A stretch of DNA of 64,000 nucleotides, taken from NCBI RefSeq assembly GCF_000003195.3, contig NC_012870.2, forward strand, positions 15,492,501 to 15,556,500, written 5' to 3'. The notes beneath the pieces were generated by a model that did no database searches, was not told where the DNA came from, and saw only the letters and a program-made list of their open reading frames with translations. Shown here in pieces: positions 37,695 to 49,667 of the stretch; position 1 is the first letter of the stretch, and every line of letters begins with the position of its first letter. Both the position numbers and the translations under genes were made by a program. Source of the stretch: Sorghum bicolor (taxonomy: Eukaryota > Streptophyta > Magnoliopsida > Poales > Poaceae).

Positions 37695-38228
37695 TCTACT
37701 GTAGTGGTAACCTGCTCTATGTGATCGGAGATCCCGTGAAGTAGAGTGGTGAAACAAGCTATGAGTAGATTGAGAGGAAAGTTCCCTTTTGAACCTATCT
37801 CTGATGTACAACTTTCCTTCTGTAAGGCAGGTTGGTATTTACCTTAATGTATTCCAAGAGTCTTAAACAGATGAGATGTTGGCCTACAGAACATCTTTTG
37901 AGGAAAACACCTATATGAGTCAGACTGCTGGTCATAGTCTATGGGACTTGGGTAATCCCTAAATACTCATGAAAGGCACTGAAGTGTGACTTATATGCTT
38001 CAAACAGCGGGGATGCCTTGTGCAGCCAAGTATCAGCAAAGAGCTTGAGTGGACCTCATCTCGCACAAAACTGTCAATTCAAGGCATAGTCCATTGTTCA
38101 GTTGTGAGTGGGTGAAACTTTTGTTCTAGATGGATGTTCAACTTAACAGTCTCCATCGAAACACTGATATATCAAAGAATTGTGGATCTGATGCTTCATA
38201 ATTACAAACCCTAGAGTTTGGTGGGGAT

Positions 38229-38999
38229 TGTTGGATTTATTATGGGTTAGACCCATTTAGATTTAATAAATCAATAAACTCTATGGTGTGTAATTATGGA
38301 CAATATATACATTGTACCAAATAGGAGCAAGTCCAAGGGTTGGAGTGGCTGGCTGATGGTACGGGAGTTTCAACTCAATTATGTGGGAGTTTCAACTCAT
38401 TATCTGCGGGTGTTTCGATAATTAATTTAGGGAGTTTCAGCTCCGCGTGAAAACCATGATGATGCCCGTCTCTTCAGCCGCCAGCAGGGGAGTCCCTTCC
38501 CCTCCTCTCCTCTCCAGCCACAAGGATAAATAGGAGACTCATCTCCTTGGTACAAGAAGAGAGAACACACAGATCACAGTTCCGTTGCAAAGTAGGAATC
38601 CCCATCTCGTAACTTCGCGCGCACGGAGGAGCGAGAGGGCAGGTGCCTCCGGAGCCCTTGCCGTTCGAGACCTTGCACGGGGGATCGACAATTAGGTTTT
38701 TGGGGAGCGTCTACGCGACTGCCCAACTCCATTGCTGCTGTTCATCTTCTTCCCGGAGGTCTCTTGGTGTTGCCGGTCGCCGTCTTCTCCTTCCGGTGAT
38801 TGGTTCGACGTCTTCACCTTCGTCTCTACTCCATGGCGATCGAGGAAGGACAAAGTTCTGGAAATCTGAATGCGCGAGTCTCAGGGTCGTAATTATGATT
38901 CATGCCATGTTTATATTTATCAATAATATCATATATGTCATCATCATATTGTTAATTTATGGAATTAAAATGACATGGAAATTGCCTAATATCCTAACA
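38229..38999 (+). repeat. 3' LTR of copia element
   Basis: 771 bp, matching the 5' LTR at all but two positions. Preceded by the polypurine tract and followed by the TGTTC duplication. Confidence 0.93.
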
Positions 39000-39004
39000 T
39001 GTTC

Positions 39005-40375
39005 TACCAACAGGAAGGTTGTCCCCTCTTCTACTTCCATTCGTCGCACTATTGTCGGGCGCTGAGGCACCAACACACAAGACTCTAGGCTCTTGTTGAC
39101 AACAAAAAATATCCATGCTGTGAAGTTGTCAAAATGTAGAATGGACTTCACAATGCATTCCACTTATCAAGATGAATATATATGAAACATCCAATTTGGA
39201 CTCCAGAAGGAATTACCCTTGGGAGAGAGAGAGGGGGGGGGGGGGGGTTGTGAAGGAGACAACTTTGTCTGCCGCCACGGTTTAATTATTTCTCAACAAA
39301 AAAGAACTAGTGGCCAGCCCACAAATGGGTCTGGCCTGACACATAGTCATGGCTACTAATAACTAACACAGGGTAGCTAGATAGAAATGAGAGATGACGA
39401 CCAAATAGAGTATGTGTGGTACATAAATAGAAGGTGGTGGTTCTATCAACAGTAATCATGTCAATTGGCATTGCGTATGTGAATAAGATTACAAGCTTCA
39501 CTTATTAGCGTGGAAGGCTCTAGGGCTATGTATGCATCTTATTACTAACAGAATGTGTGTTGAACTTAGCAGAAAGTTCACTTTTGCATGTTTCGACAAG
39601 AGTTGGATAAATGTGTGTGTGTACGCGTGCGTGTGTGTGTGTGCGTGTGTGTGCGCGCGTGTGTGTGGTGGTTAGGCAGGGGGGGGGTTGTGCTCCTTTT
39701 TATTGTTTTGCAGGAGAAATGCAAGTATTCATACAATAAATGCTCTACTTCGCTATGCTTTTCAATACTACCTACAGCTAAGTATTCATACACAATTAAT
39801 CCTTTGGTTGGCTTTGCTTTTCATACTAACTACAACTATTGTTGCATAGCACATTTTCCTGTAAATACTGTAGCTATGGAGTTCTTTGGGACTGCTCCCC
39901 CCCACCCTTTACATCTTTTCTACCAACTTTGGTAGAAATAGGACAGCTCCACCAGCTCTGCTCTAGAAAAAGGTAGAGTTTGTGAAGCAATACTTTTCGC
40001 TTATTAATCTACTATGCAAGCTTTTATTCTGCCATAGAAAAGAAAATTAATCAATTATTATACAACAAAGATCTCCGTAGTAGTTTTCCCAAACTGCTGC
40101 TCTGTATAGTCATAGTACTTCATTATGTGCACAATGATAGATATGGTCTTTACCTTTGACTACTCTAATTTTGTTATAATATGCCCCTAAATACTATAAA
40201 TTCCTATAAATAGTTGAAAGTTATGTAACTGTGTCACAAATCCACTTATGGCCCAGCTCCTCACAAGGAACAGACCCGCATACACGTAGCACCTCACCTT
40301 CTTACACTATCGCCCTCGCTTCGTCTAAAAGGGTTAACCCAGAGGTTCTATGTTTGGAACAACAACATCATAAGC
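39005..40375. other. intergenic with simple repeats
   Basis: Contains a G-run (about 39233-39247) and a GT/CG microsatellite at about 39611-39667. No supported gene. Confidence 0.45.
39611..39667. repeat. (GT)n/(GC) microsatellite
   Basis: Imperfect GT repeat with interspersed GC steps. Confidence 0.85.
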
Positions 40376-40429
40376 TAACCTATAAGGTACACAAATGGCT
40401 AGAAGGGGTTGAATAGCCTATTCCAAATT

Positions 40430-41378
40430 AAAAAAAGTTTACATAATCTCCCAAACTATCTAGGATGGATTACTTTACCCCCAAACTATAAAACTGGATA
40501 TTCTACCCCCTGAGCTTTTCAAAACCGGTCAAATAACACCCTCGAGCGGATTTGGAGGGTGGTTTTGCCTTTGTCTTTTTTATTTATTTCTATTGAATCT
40601 TTTAAAAATCATAATAAACCATAGAAAAAACATAAAATAAAAAATCTAAGCTTGTTGTACTCCACATGAGTAGATCTACACAATGAACATACAATATGAT
40701 ATGCTTTAGTACAAAGTTTTTATTATAGATTTAAATCTATGTTTTTCTATAATTAATTAGAATAATTCATATATGCAGTGTCCATGGTCCAATTATGATG
40801 ATTTTTTTGGTGAGCTAATTATTGTATGGTTAAAGTATAGTAAAAATTTCATACCCATTGGATCACGTATAACTTAGTTATAGATTTATTTAGCTTTATT
40901 CTTGTTAAATCTATGCTTTATCTATAACTAAGTTATACCTGATCCAATAAGTATGAAACTTATACCATAGTTCAAGCACACAATAGTAAGCCCACCATAA
41001 AAAAATTCACCATAATTGGACCATAGAAACTGTATATATGAATTATTCTAATTAATTATAGAAAAATATAGATTTAAAGCTATAAGAAAAACTGTGGACT
41101 GAAGTATACCATATTATATATTCACTATATAGATCTACTCATTAGGAGTCCAGCGAAATTGGATTTCTTATTTTATGATTTTTCTATGATTTATTATGAT
41201 TTTTCAAATTTCTGTGGAAATAAATAAAAAAAGACAAAACCACCCTCTAAAACCGCTCGAGGGGGTTATTTAACCGGTTTTAAAAAGTTTAGAGGGTAGA
41301 ATATCCGGTTTATAGTTCGGGGGGGGGGGGTGAAGTAGACTACAATCGATAGTTGAGGGGGTTATGTAGACTTTTTTC
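40430..41378. mobile_element. Mutator-like foldback element, related to 6163-7208
   Basis: The left end AAAAAAAGTTTACATAATC and the right end (complement) GAAAAAAGTCTACATAACC lead into long inverted arms meeting near 40893, for example ATAACTTAGTTATAG against CTATAACTAAGTTAT. Internal blocks such as AAATCTAAGCTTGTTGTACTCCACATGAG are shared with the 6.1-kb element. The flanking 9-mers match poorly, so the TSD is unproven. Confidence 0.65.
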
Positions 41379-41420
41379 ATTTAAAATTCTACAAGCTCAA
41401 CTAAACAAGTGTGTTAGTAA

Positions 41421-41655
41421 GGCCTTATTTAGTTCTTAAAAAATTTTACAAAATTTTTTAATTCCTCGTCACACTGAAACTTGCGGCACATGCATGAAGC
41501 ATTAAATATAGATAAAAAACTAATTATACAATTTGTCTGTAATTTACGAGATGAATCTTTTGAGCCTAATTAGGCTATGATTGGACAATATTTATCAAGT
41601 ACAAACAAAAGTGCTAGTGTCCACTTTGCCAATAATTTTGGAACTAAACAAGGCC
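41421..41655 (+). mobile_element. Tourist-like MITE, complete copy with TAA TSD
   Basis: Begins GGCCTTATTTAGTTC and ends GAACTAAACAAGGCC (one mismatch in 15). TAA is duplicated at 41418-41420 and 41656-41658, as PIF/Harbinger-related Tourist elements do. It is 235 bp and the best preserved of the four family members in the window. Confidence 0.85.
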
Positions 41656-44439
41656 TAAAACAAATAGCGTATCGATTCTAACACTAGCACAACTAAGCTG
41701 TGCAAGCCACCTAGAGAAGTCTAGTTCAAGGCTAAACACTAAAACAAAACAATAAAGTACTACAAAACCTAGCTACACTCCTAAAACAAGAAACTAAACT
41801 ACACAACACAACTAAGCAAGGTAAGAAAGTAAGTAAAGATTCTTGTACCGATGTTGATGAGTAGAGATATGTCCAATAATCAATCACAAAGCATACATAA
41901 GATGAAATCCTCGGCAAGAGATGAGACACGATTTTTTACTGAGGTTTATTTGCTTCCCGACAAGCTAGTCCTCGTTGTGGTGATACACCCACTTGATGGA
42001 TAACGAGCTAATTGGCAATCCAAAGTCAAACCCTCGTGGATGTCGCACATCCACTCACAAGATGGGGATCCTTTGAGCCATAAGCAATCCACTAGAGGAG
42101 CCAATTATGATCTCTCACGGGGAAGGCTCAAGAACCCCTCACAAATCACTTGGGAAGGCTCGAAATAATCTCCAATGATGAGTTGAACACCTCCACTGCT
42201 CCAAGCCATCTAGGATATCGAGAAACACCTAAGAGTAATGAGAAATCCCTAGGCAACTCAAGAATCAAGTGCTACTAGATGCAAATGTCAATGCAATGCA
42301 CTTGAATCTCACTCGATCTCACTAGGATGAGCAATCAAGCAAGGAGATGAGTGGAGGGGATGTTCTCTAGATCAAAATATGCCTCAAGTATTCAGATGTG
42401 CAAGATAGGGCTCCCCAAAAATGGCTACCTTCTATTTATAACGTTACACTCGTGGGCTAGCCGTTAGGAGTAAACTTGGGGCATCAAACGCTTCGACCCT
42501 TGCTCGTCGGACGTGGTCCAGCATCTGAACCTCGCCTGCCATGCGCGTTAGATCATTGCCACATGTCCTTAGTTAAATGTGACCCATTGATCTTCAATGG
42601 TTACTAAAACCTTAACGAAGAATTGAAGCATGCATCAGACGCGTCAGACGCTAAGGGTCAGACACACCACCTCACACCGGACGCTACTCAATAAGGTTCG
42701 GAAACCTTTCGAGCTTGCACTGGATGCGCCCGATGCTGGGACATCGGACACATCCAATGTCAGATGTTCACTCTGTGCCTAAGCCACTACTGTGCCCGCA
42801 AGTATCGGATGCTCTAACGCTGAGGCATCAAACGCTCTGATGCACAGACGAGTTCACCTAAGAGCACTACATGTGTTAGACGTGGCCTCAGCATCCGACG
42901 TTGTATACCCCAGCATCCGATGAGTGTTTATCAGTGAGAAACACTCGTGTGACTTCGCCTCCTCTTCAACCCTTGCTCAAAAGTGCCAATCACCAAGTGT
43001 TTCACCTTGTGCACGTATGTTAGCATATTTTCACAATCATTTTCAAGGGTTATGTTAGCCTTTACTAGATCCTAATGCATATGCTCAATATATTGACCTA
43101 GTAGAACTTGATGCGAGAGATAACCATGATTTCCTTCTTGGTAGTTGTCTATCTATCTTGAATTCGGTCAATCATTTCTTTACTCATCTTAGACTGACAA
43201 AAGCAAAACCCTATGGTTATGCCTTTGCCTTGATCGCTTTTCTCCGCGTTCATCACCAAGTGCTTGATCACCATGATCTCGATTTCCATGTTTATGCTCC
43301 ATTTCTTTGTGATCATGTGGCCACCACTCTATGCCACTTAGCTCCATCACTTGTGTTGCTATGCCTAACTCAAATCACTTCAACACGATGGCATTAATAA
43401 CTTAGTGTCATTAATTACCAAAACCAAACTTGGGCTTTCATAACCCTCACCTTCCTAAACAACTAATGGTAATGATAAAGAAATGGGGGCCAAGTGATTG
43501 ACAAGGAAAACAAATACAAAACTATCTGGAAGTTAGCAATAAAATTGTGTTATATCAACTCACACAGAACAAATTCACTATATATCTTTAAATTATGCAT
43601 AATGGTGTTCAAAATCCAAGTAACTAGGAAAAAGCATGTCGTGTAGATTTTTATTGGACAAACACAAATTTAATAGAACAATTACCAAATCCATAGACAT
43701 GTCAAAAGAGTACAAATCATGAACACTTGTCCTTTGAGTAAATGCCCACTTGGATACTTTTCCCATTTATAGGAAGGATAATGCAGACTTCAGTGTGCAA
43801 AATGTGCAGAAACTAGTAGATCTGTGTAATATATATACTACATGATAAGACAAATAATGACTCCAAAATCAAACAAGGGTCCTTTATATTTAATGGTGAA
43901 AAATCATGACTCATGAGCCATATTATTTACCGGATCTTTCCTTCCTTTGCTTTTCTATATACTATTTCTCTTACTACCGAACCTTTAGGCAACCCACTTG
44001 GCCAAAAGTACACTTTTGCAAGTATCTTTAGATACACTAAAAGAGTGATATAAATAGGGAAGCATAAATACTCAAAAGACATAATGTGTTCTTTAGGTGG
44101 AAGAAGTGTTAGAAAGAGACAGAACTTGTGTCACATTGTCCATTTGTATCGCACACAGAGACCTTGGCCTCATTAATGTACAATGGTACATCTTCCTTTG
44201 ATAGGAAACACACTCTAGTGATTGAGGGGCATAAAACTACAACAGAATCATAATGATTATCAAAAATAGCCATAGCTTGAACTAAAATCATTACTAACAA
44301 AATATATATTGGTTTGTACTGGATACTCCACAAAAATCATTTAATTGGTTATAAGTCGCTAGTATAATATATACTTTATTTATAATAAGTACTTGGATCT
44401 AGGCTAGAGACAAGGGGTAGGAAAAGCAAAATAGACATA

Positions 44440-44533
44440 CCCTTCGTCCCAAAAAGAGTGTAACATCCAAAGAGTGTTTGTCTAGGTTCATGGCTAGAAA
44501 GAATGACGCTCTTTTTGGAATGGCGGGTGGAAC
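44440..44533. mobile_element. short Stowaway-like MITE remnant
   Basis: CCCTTCGTCCCAAAAAGAGTG on the left pairs with CGCTCTTTTTGGAATGGCGGG on the right as imperfect inverted ends. It lies inside an intron of the MBD pseudogene and is absent from the intact copy, so it inserted after duplication. Confidence 0.5.
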
Positions 44534-44656
44534 ATACAAAGAACAACTTCCAAATAAGCGTAGTTAATTTCTAAAATGGACAAATTTCAATGCTCTTACA
44601 CGCTGATATTCCAAACCTCCACTCTAGCTTGCTCCACACTGGGTCTAATTATGTAC

Positions 44657-47034
44657 TATCACACCCTGTTTTAAAGACAAAACCAAGTGTAGAACCATAT
44701 GTGTGCCCAAGAATCATTCACACAAACATGATGACAAATTACATAGTACCAAGCACAAGTGTTTATTACATAATGAACAATATTACATACAATAATATCA
44801 AAGTCTCAGCAACTAATGATAACTCTAATTTATGATAGACGCCTCCATAAGCCACAGGGACGTCGACAGGTTGATCACAAGCCTAATAATCCTCAAGATA
44901 CTCAGTGAATGCATTAGCATCTGTTACCCATTTGAGAGTTTTCTAAGTAAAAAGTAAAGACAAGCATAAGTTCATCTTGTACTCAACAATTGTAACATGG
45001 GGTTATGAAGCTCAAAAGGGTTTGACACGAGTTTACTATGATTAGCTTTTAGTGAGTCATAATTTTAGCATTAAAGTAGCAACAAGTTTAGCATAAACCC
45101 ATATAACCACACAATCTTGTAAACAATAATAATATACAACAAAAACAATAATTAAGTGATCATCTGTCAAGATAATCTGTGTGCGATACATTAATTAATG
45201 TCAAGATATGCTTAGACTCCTAGTTAACCCACTTGATCGTTTGTTAGAACCATAAAGAATCATTATGTCAACATTATAACACCATCATTAACCATGTGTA
45301 ACATCATTATAATAAACCATTATTTTGTGAGTTTTCTAAGTCGTTCATGACCATGAGCACGATTGTTATAACAATTTTACACTCTGCAGAGGTGGTGCAC
45401 TTTCACAGCGAGTCATGTTACCCATATGCCTAGGGTCCGTTGACCCCCAAACACTTCCTAGGTGAGTGGGCAGGGTACACTATGAAGCCTTCGATAGGCC
45501 TATTCGAACAAGTTAGGGCCGTGAGGTTTCCTCGACAGGCAAATGTAGAAAACCTCCCTTTTCTATAGCACAATTCCTTCGCGGCTATACTCATAAAAAC
45601 AGGGGCAGCACTACACCCAAACTGGCAAGCCTCTCTTGCGCCTTTCCGGGTAACCTGGGTTAGAATTTTGGCATCTCACCTAGGGCAATCACAGTGGGCA
45701 TGACGACCCGACGATCCGCTCCTCCCTCCCTTCCGTCCTCTTCACCTCACAACGATTCTCATTGCTATGACTATCTTGCCAATCTAATCTATGTCGCACA
45801 TGGTACATCCATCATGAACAGCAAGGGAACAAGAAATTTGATGGCAAAAACGGGGAGAGGAGATGATGCCTAACCAAAAATCTCAAGGAAGAATGACACC
45901 ACGGGCGGCGGACAATGACGGCGGCAAGCCCTAACCCCTATCTTCCACTGCCTTCTTTCCTTTTCTTTCTCCCCTGCGGCAGGAACAATGAGCTGTGACT
46001 ATGGAGGCGATTCAGTAGGGGTTCCCCAAGAGACAAAAGGGCACGGACACAGAACAAAGGAGTTCGACTCCACATAGAGCCAGCAATGTAAAGGATAGGT
46101 ACGGTAGCTTTTCTTTTTTATATATTTTTTCCTTAACACTAGCAATTAACATAACTCATCCATCTAAGATCCAATTAATGCAAATAGGTAGCCAAACGGA
46201 AAGCATTCAACGAGCTCTACACATTGGCAGTCTCCATTCATCCATCTGAGCAATGAATCAAAATTCAAAATATTAGCCTCTCCTTAAATCCAGTCAACCT
46301 TCGCTTAAAAAAAATACTTGATCCATATTAAAATTCATATGTATGGCATTCATTCTTGGGGTATTACACACAAGGCAGAGCTAGGGCTAACAAGGGCTCA
46401 GAGAGGCGATAACGCAAACGTGGAGACACTCTTGGGTTGTAAAGGGTTGATGGGCGTGGAGATCAAGTCGAATCCTGTTAAAAGCGGAGATGGCAGTGGG
46501 GATTTAATTCCATCGGGCAGAGCCTGACTCGGACCAAGGAGAAGGAAGGAGGGAGGCTAACGGCTGGGTCCCACTAGTCAGCAAGTAAGAGTGTGGGTGA
46601 GGGCTGGCTGGCTATTTTTTTTGGCTGGCTGGCTGCTGGCTGCTGCTCTTGGGCTCGCGTGCGCACGGGGAAAGGTGGGCCTGCGGCTGCTTCGGCCGGA
46701 GCTGGGCTGCTGCCAAGCCGAGAGAGAAGAGGGAGGAGTGGGCCTCAAACGGGAGAGCTGGCCAGAAAGAAGAAAGGGAGGGAGAGAGAAAATAAAAGGT
46801 TTCCCTTTTTATTCAAAAGCCATTTTCAAACCTCAAATCAAACAGTTCTGAACTTTGAACAAAACCACTCATCTCATAAACATATATGCAGTAGCATGAA
46901 TGCACAACCAAGTTTCTAGTCCTTATATTTGATTTTATTCCAAAAAATATTTCCCTTATATTTAATGCACACAACATTGCGTAATTAGATCAAATTTAAT
47001 CTATTTTCAGAAATCTGAATTTTGGGGTGTTACA
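44657..47034 (-). mobile_element. solo LTR (2.38 kb) with perfect 5-bp TSD
   Basis: The right end is GGGGTGTTACA and the left end TATCACACCC (original TG mutated to TA), flanked by TGTAC on both sides (44652-44656 and 47035-47039). The intact MBD gene gives the empty site: its intron reads CAATTACATACTCAGAC where this copy reads TAATTATGTAC[insert]TGTACTCAGAG. No internal gag or pol remains, so it is a solo LTR. It shares the TGTAACACCC-type terminus with the units at 15729-20797 and 60087-63365. Confidence 0.85.
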
Positions 47035-47409
47035 TGTACTCAGAGTTTAGCTAATTAAGGCATTTGTTGATTGAATTCCATATCTACTGAGTTTCTTGTT
47101 TGTGTGTAGACACTTGCATGCAAATAAAAGAACATTACAATAACAGATAACTTGTTTAATTGCAGTCTCATTTTGACACTGTTAGTCTCATTTTTCAGAT
47201 CTGAATTGAAGAAAAAAAAAGAGACGGAAGATGTCCAACCATGTCAATGTCCAAAAAATAAATAGCGGGCACTCCTAGAATATGCTATGCTGTAACGAAT
47301 TTAAATTCTTAAAAATATGAAAAATGAACCTTTGGCAGAGAACACAGCATCATTATGGGTGTGTTTGGTTTCTCGGCCAATTTCTAGCCTGGCTAGAATT
47401 CTAGCCTGG

Positions 47410-48465
47410 ACAGCCTCAACAACAACTTCAACAACGGGAACCGGCCCCAACAATAACAATGGAGTTCACGCCCATTCTACCAAGACAGGTATGGGTTACA
47501 ATAATAATTCTGGAAATTCCTTTGGTAACCAACCTTCTCTTAAAGATCTTGTGCTAGGCCAAACTAAAATTAATGATAGTATCAATAAGAGAATTATGGC
47601 TAATGACAAGATCCTAGAAAGCCTTAGTGAGAAAATGGACAACTTTAATTATGCCGTTAAGAATCAATTGAGCTTTAATAAAATGTTAGAAACACAGTTA
47701 GCTCAATTAGCTCCAGCTGTCCCATCATATGAGCAAGGTAGGATCCCAGGGAAACCTAAGGACCCGCTTGAGTCCGTTAAAATAGTCTCTACGAGGTATG
47801 GTAAGCCTCCGGTCCGTTCAAATTGGGGATATCTCCTTGATCCCCTGTTCATCACAAAGAAGGACGACCCAGGCATGCCGACCATCACTTGCGAGATCGG
47901 ACCACAGCTCTTCCACAACGTCTTCTACGACCTTGGATCAAGCGTCAACATCATGTCCAAGGTAATTTATGAAAATCTGTTAGGGGGCGCTTTGCTCCCT
48001 ACCTTTATGAGATTGCAGATGGTGGACCAAACCATTCAGTTCCCGGAGAGAGTCGCTAAGGACATCTTGGTTAAAATCCAAGATGAATATGCCCCTGCCG
48101 ATTTCATCATCCTCGACATGGGGTCGAACATCGACGTCCCCGTCATTCTGGGACGGCCATTCCTGAACACGGTGAACGCCATCATCTACGTCGGGTCTGG
48201 CCAGATCCATCTACAGTTCGCAGGTAAGAGGATCAAATGCCCTTTTAATGGCTATAAAACTAACATGCAGCCGAAGGACACAAAACCGGAGGAGAAACCT
48301 TGCGGCAAATCCCGCCGGAGGTACAACAAAGGCAAGTCGGCCAAAAAGGCCGAACAGAAGGAGGAACCCGTCAAGCAAGCAGAACATTCCAAAAAGGAAT
48401 GGCGAGAGAAGGAGATGCCTGCACCATCCCCGTCTCTGGGACCAACCGAGGCGTCCACAGAATGA
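47410..48465 (+). pseudogene. Athila-like Ty3/gypsy gag C-terminus and protease
   Basis: One open stretch carries a gag tail (Asn/Gly-rich, then a coiled segment ...LAQLAPAVPSYEQGRIPGKP) and a retroviral-type aspartic protease with active-site block YDLGSSVNIM and the flap-distal VILGRPFL motif, as in Athila-lineage elements. It ends in a Lys/Glu-rich tail. An apparent start at 47317 lies in unrelated flanking DNA, so the true gag start is missing. No reverse transcriptase, RNase H or integrase follows. Confidence 0.8.
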
Positions 48466-49594
48466 AACCCGACGGAGAGGTCCTGCTCTATGGACCTAAA
48501 ACATGGAGCCCTTCAGTGACCAGGTATGTCAGTAGTTATCTCATATTTATTTTCTGCATTTAAATTTCGCTTTCCAATTGCATGCTTACTAAAAAATATT
48601 TACATGTTTTTGCACATTTTTTTTCGACCAAATAACTTAGATATAAATAATAAAACTTGAGAAGAGTGATTATAGAAAAGGTGAGATGGTGGGGCCACCA
48701 TTGCCAGGTTGGTCGACTTGGCTTTGTGGGTCCACCACCTCTCCCTCCACTCTGGCTAGAAGCAAGAATCCTAGGAGGGGCACTGGATACCCTAGTTGTC
48801 CAAAAGGCAGGTCGACCAACCTGGCCTTGGTGCCATCAGGCATCCTGCTACCTCCCAATGATGATGTCAAAGGATCCCATGCTCAACACACTAGCCAGAA
48901 TTCGAGTTGAGATGGTCCAATGCTCATGACTTTAGCTTAGGATGCTACTTTAAGCATTTTGATGCTTTAAGGAACATGCCAACAGCCAAAGCTAGCATAG
49001 GGAGTAACAATGCATGATTAAGGGTCCCCATGGTCCATGGAAATCACTTTGGTGCTTGTCCTTGCTTTCTCCTTTTCTCTTTCACCAAACACTAAACATG
49101 GGAATCCGAGGCAACCAACAACAACTTTAGGTCAGCACCACCACCCTCTTTATTAGACAACCCAACACATCATGATTAAAGTGGTGGGGGCAAAAGCCAT
49201 GGTCGGCCGACCATGCTTTTGGTCCCATTTGGTGACTTTTTGCAAGCACGAGGCTAGGTTCCCTGTCCATAGTTGAAGGCATGCTTCAAAGGGGGTGAAC
49301 CCCGGTCGGCCGACCTGCCCTATGGGGGTTCTTGCCATGCCCTTTTACCCCTATAAATAGCACCCCAATGTGAGCTCAATTCCACACCACAACCAGCAAA
49401 ATCATCTCGAGCTCACTTGGCCTTCTCTCTTCTCTTTAGTGTTCCAAGCCTTCTCAAGCTTAGTGTAGTAGTAGCTATAAACCCAAAACAAAAAAAAAAT
49501 CCAAAAACATTTCCCTTCTGCATAGTAGTATAGTAGGAAGTTTGGTCTTGTATGTTCACTTGTGAAGCTAGCATGAAGAAATTCATCTCCACCA
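48466..49594. other. non-coding spacer of the Athila-like remnant with a TATA motif
   Basis: Holds repeated palindromes (GGTCGGCCGACC near 49300; CATGGTCGGCCGACCATG near 49198) and the inverted pair CCAGGTTGGTCGAC/GTCGACCAACCTGG at about 48705 and 48813. CCCCTATAAATAGCACC at about 49348-49364 looks like a promoter about 310 bases upstream of the env-like reading frame. Confidence 0.5.
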
Positions 49595-49667
49595 AGCTCA
49601 CCAAGAAGAGGAAGGTGATGGCTCATCCTCGAGCTCTCACCACTCCAAGAGTAGGATCCATGAGAGA

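Larger units (their letters stand above)
32988..38999 (+). mobile_element. Ty1/copia LTR retrotransposon, full length but defective
   Basis: The 6,012-bp element has two 771-bp LTRs, a perfect 5-bp duplication TGTTC (32983-32987 and 39000-39004), and gag-protease-integrase-RT-RNase H order, which is copia order. A polypurine-like TTTGGTGGGGAT directly precedes the 3' LTR. The LTRs differ at only two positions (33187 G vs 38428 T; 33668 A vs 38909 G), so insertion was recent. Gag and pol carry two frameshifts in or next to gag, one nonsense codon and one frameshift in the integrase region. No standard initiator-Met tRNA primer binding site (TGGTATCAGAGC) follows the 5' LTR. The lineage within copia is not resolved by eye. 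Confidence 0.93.
40381..43440 (-). mobile_element. solo-LTR-like unit with nested foldback and MITE
   Basis: TAACC flanks it at 40376-40380 and 43441-43445. On the minus strand it starts TGAAAGCCCAAGTTTGG, a common grass gypsy LTR start, and near its end has GGCTATTCAACCCCTTCTAG, typical of the 3' end of such LTRs. The terminal CA appears mutated (TATAAGG on the plus strand). Without the two nested insertions (about 40430-41378 and 41421-41655) it would be about 1.9 kb. No coding domains. Confidence 0.55.
43570..47180 (-). pseudogene. pseudogene of the three-MBD gene (3' half only), interrupted by a solo LTR
   Basis: Exons 4, 5 and 6 of the intact gene at 52779-55410, with intervening introns, are recognisable at about 44115-44245, 43935-44035 and 43695-43825 in the same order and strand. 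Intron sequence continues at 44540-44656 and, after the LTR, at 47035-47180. The exon 6 copy has a stop (FL*MGK where the intact gene has FLETGK). The exon 5 copy lost the second Gly-Trp of the MBD core (KGS) and has an indel. Exons 1-3 and 7-8 are absent, so no MBD protein can be made. Confidence 0.85.
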
